Assembly: GCA_949987565.1 (NCBI GenBank)
Contig: OX465107.1
Coordinates: 7,197,851-7,261,850, forward strand
Length of the DNA: 64,000 nt
Reading direction: 5' to 3'
Source of the DNA: Luidia sarsii
Lineage: Eukaryota > Echinodermata > Asteroidea > Paxillosida > Luidiidae
Under the pieces are notes generated by a model. That model was not told the DNA's origin. It worked only from the letters and a program-made list of their open reading frames with translations, and made no database searches. Shown here piece by piece: positions 48,601 to 60,189 of the stretch. Both the position numbers and the translations under genes were made by a program. Position 1 is the first letter of the stretch; each line of letters opens with the position of its first letter.

Positions 48601-51600
48601 GCAAGTCGATGAGCGATGCAAGGAAACCATACGGCCAAACTCAACTTACGACGGGTTATCCATCGTAAGTTGAGTTACGATTCATCGTAAGGCCTTGTGA
48701 ATTCAACCCCTGGGCTAATAGTTTTTACATTTAACATTTACACCCCCCCAAAAAAAAGAATTTGCTTCCAATAGCACAATGATTGTAAGATTTGACTTTG
48801 AAGGGAGAGCCACTCGATTGTGATTAAGTTTTGGATTTGTCACTTTCATGTTTGTACTTGCCCTGAGAAATAATCTATGAAATGAACTGAAAAGAGAGCA
48901 AATTGCATGCAGCTCATTTCATAAACAGCTTCTTCCCAAGCATGTGTGTGTGTACCGGTAGATTCTTCCTTTAAAACACGACTCCTCCCCAGAACAATGT
49001 AGTATCGCAACTTATGGGGAAAGACAGCAGCCAGCCAATGGTTTAGCCAGACTCAGCTCTCGGTTTCAGTTTGTTATGGATAGCCCATGTCAACAGCTAA
49101 CGACATATGGGCAGCAAGGTCACTGCCATGGTCCCAATTATCCACTCTTTCTCCCCTTGCAGGGGAAATTCCCACCGGTCTAATCCCACCAGCTGTCAGA
49201 ATGAAACCCAGTGCAGACTGCATCGAGCAGACCAGAAGGCAGGGAAGGGAGGGGGAGGGCTGGGTCAACTGCTTAGGAAAGAGAGACAGAGGGAGAAGGG
49301 GAGGGAGAGATAGACAAAGAGAGGGACAGGCAGAGGGAGATGGAGGAGGGGAGGGAGAGAGAGACTGACAGACAGGACAGGAGATTCTGAGACAGAAAGA
49401 CAGGGAGAGAGAGAGAGGGTGGGAAGAGAGGGGGAGAGGGGAGAGAGAAGGAGAGGAAGGGAGGGGGAGAGAGAGGGGAGAAGAGGGGGAAGGAGAGGGG
49501 GGAGAGATAGGGGGAGAGGGGGGAGAGGGGAGAGAGACCAACACAGAGAGGGAGGGAAAGGGAGAGAAGGAGGGGGAGCGAGATACTAACACAGAGAGGG
49601 AGGGAGAGGGAGAGAAGGAGGGGGAGCGAGATACTAACACAGAGAGGGAGGGAGATGGAGGGAGGGAGAGGGAGAGAAGGAGGGGGAGCGAGATACTAAC
49701 ACAGAGAGGGAGGGAGATGGAGGGAGGGAGAGGGAGAGAAGGAGGGGGAGCGAGATACTAAAGCCGCGTCCGCACTGGACTTAAAATGGGTAAACTAACC
49801 GAGCAAATGGGTAAATTGACCATTTTAAGTCCAGTGCAGACAGCCAGAAAGTTTTCCTCCCAGGTAACTTACCCGACTCTAGTGGGTAGTTTAACCGACC
49901 AACTTCTGCCCGGTTAAATTGACCAGGTCAGTTTAACGGAGCCGAAAAGTCCAATCCGGACACGACGTCTCGGTAAACGACTCGGTGAAAAACCACATCC
50001 GGCGCCCCGCATTGCCAGAGGCCCTAAATACCACGTGACGTGCCATGGTCCCAATACAACAATGTTGTTTACTTTTCGAGCAGGGTCGACGTGTCGTAGT
50101 TTTATGGTATTTACATCCGGTGAAAGGTCACCACCATAGCGCCCTCTTGCGTTTATACGCGGCAGTCGGTTAGTTTTACTGCGTCGTCTCGGTTAGTTTA
50201 CCCGAGTCGAAAGTCCAAGTGCGGACGCCGGGAAGATTTACCCATTGGAATGTTACCCACGGGCTCGGTAAAAAATAAGTCCAGTGCGGACGCGGCTTAA
50301 CACAGAGAGGGAGGGAGAGGGAGGGAGGGAGAGGGAGAGAAGGAGGGGGAGCGAGATACTAACACAGAGAGGGAGGGAGAGGGAGGGAGGGAGAGGGAGA
50401 GAAGGAGGGGGAGCGAGATACTAACACAGAGAGGGAGGGAGAGGGAGGGAGGGAGAGGGAGAGAAGGAGGGGGAGCGAGATACTAACACAGAGAGAGAGG
50501 GAGAGGGAGGGAGGGAGAGGGAGAGAAGGAGGGGGAGCCAGATACTAACACAGAGAGGGAGAGATTAAGACAGACAGAGGGATACATACATCAGACAGAG
50601 GGAGAGGGGGAGGCAGAGAGGGAGGCAGAGAGGGAGGCAGAGAGGGAGGCAGAGAGGGAGGCAGAGAGGGAGGCGGAGGAGGCAGAGGAGGCAGGAAGGG
50701 AGGCAGAGGAAGCAGAGAAGGAGGCAGGGAGGGAGGCAGGGAGGGAGGCAGGGAGGGAGGCAGATACAGATAGTAGACAGATCAAATTTACGTTTCAAGA
50801 ACTTTTTTTTAATTCTTTTGCTTGCGTTCACAGACACAAACAAATCACAAGGCAAACAGTTCCGACCTGATTGTGGTCAAATGGTGTCCACGCAAGCAGT
50901 GCACCGTGGGATACCAATAAAATTCTGCGGAGCATTCTTAAACACCTCCTGGCAAATAACCACAATGATTTAGTCACTCTAATAGTGGAGTCCAAATCGC
51001 GACTCAAGACCCCCTTATGATTGTGATTACTGATTGTGTCCACAACACGAAAAGAGTGGAGTTATAATCATCGCAATCCAAATAATTGCTCATTTTTTTG
51101 GCATGGCAGAGTGAACAGCCCTAATATGCGGTCCTATCAATGCAGATGGCGACCCGCTAGCCCTAATTAAATTGGCAAGTCCGACAGGAATGCGGGGAGG
51201 AGAGAGAGAGAGAGAAGGAGACAGGAGGGAGTTGGGGGGGTCTTCAGTGCCCTTATCTCCTAGCCAGTCAGATATCATTACGGTCACAGACCGTACAAGC
51301 CATCCTTAGGATGCAAATCAGGATGTCCCAAAGCCTGCTGACCGTTCCATCATCTCCCACGGCCTTGGAATTGGCGTCCAATCTTTTTTTCTTCTCTGGG
51401 GGGGGGGGGGCTCTGAGGGGTTATATTTCTATCCGTGGAAAACAAAAAAATTCTTCGGGATTGAGGCTCTGCTTGGTTCTGTGTGAGGGGGACAGTTCTT
51501 TTTTTTTTAGCCGGTTCTGACAAACAGACCTGCAGGCATTTCTCATGGACGGAGGATGCCTGGCATACCACAGGGCCATGAATGTGAACTTTAGAATGGG

Positions 51601-54600
51601 ATCCGGGATGGGACCGTCCGCTCTTTTAAGAAAAAACACATCCGGGGACACGGTTTTTAACTTCAGTGCATGTACTCCTGTATCTTTGTCCACTATCGGT
51701 GCGGGGGAAATTATACTACATGAACGTGTAACTCAGCTTTTTCTTTTCTCAAATTTTAGTGGGCCTGACATTTCGATCCTAGCAGGACCTTTCTCAAAGG
51801 CAGAATGAGAAGGACCCACAGATTAGCACTTGCCACTCTGCCTTTAAGGTCCTGCTAGGATCGAAACGTCGGGCCCACTAAATTTTTGTAATTTGCATTT
51901 TGGTAAATTTAGTCAGTAAGCAGTTTGCAACATTTGTGTATATGACTGTCAGCGTTTGGTTTTTTTCTCTGAGAAAGAGGACCAGTTCTAAGCAGGACCT
52001 TCCTCAACGGGCAGGATGGAAGGCTCTCAGAGGACCTTTCTAACTTTGAGAAAGGCATTTGCTAGATTTGCGTTTCGGTCGTTTATGAAGTCAGCAAGCA
52101 GTCACCAATGTCTCTTCCTGCTGCTTTCAGATGAAAAAGGGGAAAGTTGGGAGTCTGACTGCTTCTCCATGAGGGCTTGCTCGAAACTCGGTTGGCAGTT
52201 TTCCGGATTTTCAGGACGCCGGCCAGCAACAGAGAGGACGGATTCAAGGGAGCGTGCCGTAAAAAACGCACATTTCTTTTGTCGGCAGATTCCTAGAGAC
52301 TGGAACAGAGTCTAGACTGGGGGAGTTTGTGTGTGTAACAAAGCGTCAAAATTCAGACACGCAGCAGTACATGTACATGTCTGGAACAGCCTGCCGGATG
52401 ATCACCAAAAATGATGTTGCAACCTTCAAAAGCAGAGTGCACTCAGCATCTTATGTCACTCGTCTGAATATGCGCCCCTGCACTCCAGTTTTCCTCTTGC
52501 TGTGAACCACTGATGAGGCCATGGGGATATCTTTCATAGTGCAATGCTGCCTATGTTAGTGTTTGAATGTATTCTTTTCTTCATGGGCTATTGTTCACTT
52601 CATCATTTTATTAAAAATTAAATTAAAACAATATTTTTAAAATGGGTGAAAAGACAACCCTGTACCATTTTTAAGCTGTCTGTTTGTTTTTTTCCTTGAC
52701 TAACCAGCATGAATTGGGGTACCCAGTAGTTGACATTGTATGAGTGGGTTTCTATTTTAGATAGAAGATTAATGAAACACTGAAGAAATAGAATAAAGTC
52801 TTGTGATTGCTTCCTAACTCAGCTTTACAGTGTGCTCGATGGATAACCTATCGCAAGTTGTGATAGGTCTGTTTTGTTTTCCGTGCAACGCTTATCGTCT
52901 TGCCATTGGTCTTTAGGTTGAAAATGACCACGGGAAAGATTACTGTGCACATAGTTTATGAAGGCGGGGGCATTGATGACGCTGCCAGCCATATTGCATA
53001 TCAGGTTGCACCAGTAGAGTACTGTTCAGTCCCTACTGGAGAGAATGTTGCCCAGCAACATCTGGTAGTGTCATGAGTCCTCAGTTGGCACACCTCCCAA
53101 CTACAGCACTCCCAACTGGCAACACCAGGGATCAGCTACTGTGACTAAAAATAGCCCCGTGAGATATTTTGTTGACGCAAAGTGACTGGCTGCTCCCATA
53201 TTTTCCATGCTAGAGAGTTTAAAAGTCAGCAAAGGCAATCCTTTAAAAAAAGAGGAAAAAAACAACTACAAACTACTTCACGTCTTCAACTCGACGGTGG
53301 GCAGAGAACACACACATTCAACCTGCCTATTGCAATTTCAAACCGGGTTGAGATGTTTAAAGCCCCATCACAACATTGGTAAGATCGAAAAACAGAAATG
53401 TTCGCAGATTTACATAAAACTTATACAGTTTGAAGATGGTTATAGTAGAAACCTCTCACTGAAATATTTCTGCCTAAAATATTGTATTTTGGAAGAAATG
53501 AGTAAAAGAAATTGTTTACGTCTCACCGAGATCTAAATTATTTTTCGGAACAGGACGGCGTTGAATGCTGCATTTTCGCAAAACAAATGAAGCGCTTTTC
53601 ACAATTTTCTCGAGACTCAGTGGGCGGATTGAGCTGAAATTTTCACAGGTGTGCTATTTCATGCATATGTTGGATCAGACAACGTATGGATGCTATTCTC
53701 TGACCTCGACCAGTGTTGTGTAGGGGCCTTAAGCCTGTCCAGCCGATTTCAAGAAAAGTTGCATAAGTTACGCAACGCACAAATGTTGCTTAAGTCTTGT
53801 GCCACAATGGCTCTTTTGTGCAATATCTAGAAAAGGCAGCAAAATGTTGAGTAACCTACGCAACATAATGTTAGGTATGCAACATTTGTAGTTTCCTGAA
53901 ATCGGCTGCAGGTCCCTAGCAGGGTTGATTTCGATCCGGTTAGGTGGTCCTACCTGGGTTGACTCGGGGGGGGTGTTAAACTTTTAGAGTGTGGGGTTGA
54001 AGGGGTTGAAAGGGTTGAAAAAAACCTCGGGGTTTGATGCGGTTCAAATCCCCGAGATTTTGGACAGTGTGAAAAGGCCTCAACGTGGCTATCTTTACAC
54101 ACGTGTGTAATTTGGTCAATGGTGTCGGCCACGTTTGTTCACGGAGACCCCACACTCAGGCTGAGTGTGCCAACATCATTTGTTTTCTCACAGGCTTCAG
54201 CCGTGGCCGTGGCTGAGTGAGCCAGACTTACCGCCAGCTGTTTGAGCATCTCGTTGTGCTGTTGCCTCAGCTGGGCGGCTTCCTCCAGCGTGGCTCCGAC
54301 GTCCGTCATCTTGGGCGTCATCTCTTCCACCTTGACGCGGATCCATTCTGTAGACTGTAATCAGACCAAACAACAATTAAGCAAGAAGTCAAAAAACCCG
54401 GTCATTGCCAATCTACGAAGCGTGTCTACGGCTCGTATGCCATCCCGAGATCCAAAGGCTTCGGCTTGGATATGTATGTGTTACACAATGCATCTACTTA
54501 AGGGCTTGCCCACCTTTCAAGATTCAAGGGCTATGGCTGTGGCTCCATTGTACAGTGTATGCAGCACAAAAGAAACTGCTCCAAAGCCTACAAAGCTGCA

Positions 54601-57600
54601 GGTATACCCTAAGAGGCTGAATCTTTTATTCATAAACTAAAGATAAGTTAATTAGAATGTTGGATGACAGCAGCATTATATACACACAAGTGAATCATAA
54701 CATACATGCACTGGACATGTCTGCATCATTTTCACCAATGGCACATGCCATGTTTAAATGTGTCAGAGTACTGTAGTCTGGACTACAACAAACAGTCATG
54801 AGTAAAAAAATATACACAATGACATGACATGATGAATCTTTCCTTTCACACCAGGCTCTGTCCTTTGCAATGGGTAACCTTAAGTTCACTGTTACTTAGT
54901 TTAAAAGGCTCTGAATACCAGATGGACCAAAACAATTGGGGGTTGTTTGAATGATGGCAGAGGCAAATGTTTAATAAGCATGTATGTGTGTTTTGCAGGA
55001 GGGTTACGGATTTTTCCAAATGACGATGACGGGAGACAAGAAACATCTTTTAGTCAGTGCCATGCAGTTGGCATTTCTGACAGCTAACTAAAGGTTCCCT
55101 ATTTTTATTACTTTGCATGAGAAGATTCAAGACTTCTTGGATGACAATCATTTATGGAAGAGGCGAGTGAGGCTCATGTGCTTTTCAGTGATGAGGTTAC
55201 AGTATTTTCAAACTATACACAAAGATGTGACAAGCCATTCCCTGGCCTTCCCTTCGGCACCACGCACTGGCCTTTTCAAGTAATACCCAAAGGATTGCTG
55301 TTACTTCGGAGTGTTTTCTGAGCAGGCTTGCGAGAGCCTGCTCGTGCCCTGTTTATCATCTTAAAATGATAAACAGGGGGGCTTGGGGGGGGAGGGGAGG
55401 ACGATGGTTGGATAGTCAACATCGAGTGCGATGATCCCCTATCAAAGAATGTCAACTGTATACTCTCTGGAGGCGACAGCGTCTATGCTCTGACTAAGAT
55501 GACACTTCTGGCTGTATCTCACGGTCCCCCCCCCAATCCCCCGCTGTGTTGTGTGGCATCCTCGAGGAAAAGAGGGGCAGGAAAAGGAGAGAGTGGGAGG
55601 ATGGCGACAACGGTGGAGAGGAGGGACAGCTACATGTACAAGAGGCAGGGCCTTCACAGCTAACCCAATTACCTCTCACTGGCAAACCGCTGGGTTTGCG
55701 GCGTCCTCGGGAAGGGGGAAGGGGGTAGGATAAGGAGAAGTGGAGAGGGGTGGCTGGAGAGAGGGGAGATTTAGAGAGGCAGGGCCTCCACAACTAACCC
55801 AATTACCTCTCACCGGCTAACCGCTAGGTTTTGCGGCGTCCTTTGGAAGGGGGGAAGGGAAGGGGGTAGGATAAGAAGTGGGGAAGGATGGGTGGAGAGA
55901 GGGGAGACTGGGAGAGGCAGGGCCTCCACAACTAACCCAATTACCTCTCACTGGTAAACCAGAGCTCCCTCCGCGCTACCAGTCCCCACGACCCCGTACT
56001 AATGAGCAGCTACATGTAGTGTGAAGCGATCAAAGCCCCAATTAACTTGAACAGAATAGAGAGGGGACAATAATCCAAACGCAGCCATCCGTGAGGTGCT
56101 TCAAGGTGTCCTATATAAGAGATTCTGTCTCCTCATCTGTGACATCAGTGTTCTCTCAAAGAGTGACATACACAAATGTTGCCTCCTGCTTACTGTCTCA
56201 AATGACTGAAATGCTAGCATGGAAACGTCAGGCCTTCTAAATGGATGATGATTTTCTCCTGTTTGATTACTTAGTCAGCTACGTTTTCCTTGAATACTCC
56301 TGCTAAGAGTCTCTTCTGTTGAACTTCCTCTGTGATTTGCAGTGTGCTTAGAATCAGTACTTGGATTTTTTGACTTTGTCCTTTTGTGTTTGTCCGATCG
56401 AAGTTTGAATGTGTTCGTCTGTCTCATTCCTTGCCACGCATTTCAATACAAGCTTTTTTTTTACTAAGCATCTGAATATGCTTCCACAACTACTTAATTT
56501 GTATACAGGTATGTCCATACCATGTACTTTCAAGTTTATGTGAGTGTTTCAATATTTATATTGCTTTTCTAATTACATATACTGCACGATCTGAGATAAA
56601 TGTTGAGTTGAGTTGAGTTGAGTAGAATTGAGTTCAGCTGAATTGCGTTGCGTTGAGTTGAGTTGAGTTGAGTTGAGTTGAAAAGAGTTGAGTAGAGATG
56701 AGTTGAGCAGAGCACAGAATCTTTTTGTCCTATGGGGCCGAGACATGTTTAGATGGAGAGAGCGATTGGCACTGGCTGCCATGCCATGTTGCCAGGAGGC
56801 CATTTCTAAGTAACGCATTCAAAGTACACGAGGGGTCACTCGGGGTCAGTGCGCTGTACACTAAACACATAACAGTGCACTTGCCCGAAGTTATAACTTT
56901 ACGCTGCCATGTCCGACTGGTTGGTTTCATAAATTTGTACAGCGACAACGCTAACACCCTGTACAAACATTCTGACTTTTCTGAATGATATCACATTATC
57001 AGCATTTTGGAGAGCCATTGGATTGTGATTTGATTGGCATTTTGGCAATCCTACAGAGGTGCTATCAATTTTGTCTCTCGGGTATCATTATGATAATTCA
57101 CTTTTTTCAATGTTCTATGTGATTTTTGCATACGTTACATGTTGTTCCTCCCTGTAAAATGAAAAATGAAATCAAATCAAATGAAATCTGGGACTAAATT
57201 TCATAAAGGTGCAATCAGCTTGGCACGAAGCATCGTTTCTGTTTCAGCAGGATTACCAACTACATGTAGCTATGATTCCACACGATGCTTGTTGCTTTTG
57301 ACTCGTAGTCGTAAGTGAATACTCTTGGGTTTTATAGAAATGGAGAGCTTTGGCTGGCAAGAGCTAGTTCTGCGGCTTCTGCCCCTAAGATTGCCTCCAG
57401 CATGGAAAGCCTCGCTGAATCATATGAGCAAGCCAAAGTTCTTGCCCCAGCCCGGCAACGACTAGTTGACTATTCGGGGAAGGCAAGGCAACCATTAGCT
57501 CAGATGGTGAGAGTGTCTCGTACGCAAAAACCCAGAGGTCTCAGGTTCTAGTCCCGGTCCAGTCAATGTTTTCCTTAACATTTTTCTTTTCTTCAAAAAA

Positions 57601-60135
57601 GCCAAATTCTGCTCACACTTCTTGCTAAGCAGCAAATATTCAATTGCAAGATAAACGCAATAAGCATCGTGTTGAATGCGGGATGGCGTACGGCCCGGTC
57701 ATTGGCGAACTTGTTCGACCCAAGGATGAATTTTTCACGCTTAGCAGGTTTCCGTGTTAAAGCCACTCTATAAAATTGGCAACCCCCACCCCCTCCCCTG
57801 TTCTTTTTCACTTGAGGAAAAGTGTTGTACTGCTTGAGCAGCTTCTTGTGCTTAAGCGGCTCTGTGGAATTGGCCTCTGATCTCCTTGTGTCTCAATGGA
57901 TGCTCTCCTCAGCACAAAGATATCACACATTGACTATGGGCCCCTCTCGGCACAACTGCATCATGCATGTCTCACACAACTGCACAAGCCTAGTTGCTTA
58001 TAATCTAGTCCCTCGTGAGTTTAATACTTTATATGGACAGGGCATGGGCCATTTAGTACAAGGTCTGTATACAAGGCTGTGGAGTCCATGTTCCCCAAGG
58101 GATCAACTTTCGGTGGTTTCGTTTCATCCCCCACGGGTCAAATCAATGTCACATCTGAAAAGACCAGTGCAGTTCAAAATCGGGCCACAAATGGGGATAA
58201 TATGCCATCGAAACAGGCCCAATTACGGTCCTTTCTCACAGATCAAAACTGCTCTCCTGATCTGTTGATGACATGGGGCAATTTCTCAACAAGTTACCCC
58301 AATCATTTCTCCAACAGATCATCAGCAAATATTCTGGAGTTACACATGGGTGTTGCCGGCTGCCTACTCACTCCAATCGCCCAAAATTGTCCGAAATTAA
58401 CAGGGCCGGATGCCGTGATGCTAGCAGGACCTTTCTCCAGTCCATGGCAGAGAAAAGGCCGCTTAGAAAATGGCCTTAGCAACTGCGCTTGAACAGGGTG
58501 CAAAATTCTGAACAAGACACACAAACTTGGTACATGTACACTTCACTTCTCTTCATCTTTCCACAGTCGATTTAGCAGAGTTTGTGTTTGGCATTCCTTA
58601 AGAAATTTTTTTGGAAGAGTTGAAATTTCACAAAGATTGGTCGATGTACCGTAGAACATGTACAGAGTACATGTGCCGTCATAGGAATGCACACATTCAT
58701 ATTTGTGTACATGCATTGCACACGTGCTTACACGCATACATCCATGTACACATAAATCCATGTACCGGTACACTTAATGTGCAGCAAGACACTTTTGACT
58801 TTGACAAAAAATTGGCTCGTGGCCAAAGCATGTTTCCACACACAAGGACGCAAAAGCCAATAAAACCAAACAAACCAATTGCATGCGGCTACTTCTCCTT
58901 CACAATATTTATCGAGTTTCCGCGCGTACACGGGAAATGACGGGATGACCTTAGAAGGAAAAGAATTTGCTCGTGGAGTACCCTGTCGAGCCCCGCAAGG
59001 CTGAAACAAGATCACTGGACAGAAAATGACTGGAAATTTGATGCCATCAGACAAGACAGGCAGGAGCCCCCCCCCCCCCCAACAAAAAAAATCAAAAACC
59101 GGAGAAACAACTCAAGCTGGGGCTGATGCCAGTGAGTTTCTCTGTCGGTGATGCAGCCACGAGGAATCTGGAGGTGTTTCGGGGTCAGTTTCTGGATAGT
59201 CGAGGCAGGGGTGAGCAAACTGAGGGGGGATTGTGCGTGAATTGGTGCAGGCAGTCGGTGACCACACGGACGCGTGCATTATTAAGGATGACAGCACTGA
59301 TGAATGGGACCATCAACTATGTGCATGACATGCCTGTACAAGTACGTACATGATATGCACACATACACACGCATCACTCATCACTAACTACGTTAGGCTA
59401 ATGTGGAAAAAAGTGCATTCATGGAGCCCGTGTAGGCATCAGGTACATTGTAGATGCTCCTCGAATTAGTTGAATAGTAGTAGTAGTAATAGTATTAGTT
59501 GCCAGTAGTATAGTCACATCACAGAGGTTGATGTACTCAAGCTGGATAGCATCTAATGTAATACAAAATGACCAAAATGCAAAACTCAAAATTTTAGAGC
59601 GTCTGGGGTTTCCGTCCTAACAGGACCTTTCTCAAAGGCAGAGGATGTGTGTGAGAGAAAGAGAGAGATAAGGGGAGAGAGAATGGAAAGAGAGGGGGAG
59701 AGGGGGAGAGGGAGAGAGGGAGAGGGAGAGGGAGAGGGAGAGAAGGAGGGCGAGATGGGGATGGAGGGGAGAGAAAGAGAGGGACAGTGAGGGAGAGAGA
59801 GAGAGAGAGAGGAGAGGGATAAGGGAAGAGAGAGAGAGAAAGAGAGATAAGGGGATAGAGAAGGGGGAAGGAGAGAGGGAGACTCAGGGAGAGAGAGAGG
59901 GAGAGGGAGAGAGGTAGAGGGGAAGAGGGAGACTCAGGGAGAGAGAGAGGGAGAGGGAGAGGGAGAGAGGGAGAGGGGGAGAGGGAGAGGGAGAAGGAGA
60001 GGGAGAGGGAGAGGGAGAGGAGGAGAGAGGGAGAGGGGGAGAGGGAGAGAGGGAGAGAGGGAGAGAGGGAGATAGGGAGACAGAGAGAGAGAGAGAGAGG
60101 GGAGAGAGAGGGAGAGAGAGGGAGAGAGGGAGAGA

Positions 60136-60189
<54 letters not shown>

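Larger units (their letters stand above)
47822..54231 (-). other. Intron 2 (6.4 kb)
   Basis: It holds a 183-bp tandem duplication (48015-48380), a small palindromic MITE (48562-48712), GA-rich minisatellites (49240-50770) with a Harbinger-like element inside, and Penelope terminal hairpin remnants (51745-51940). 52300-54200 shows nothing I can name. Confidence 0.7.
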
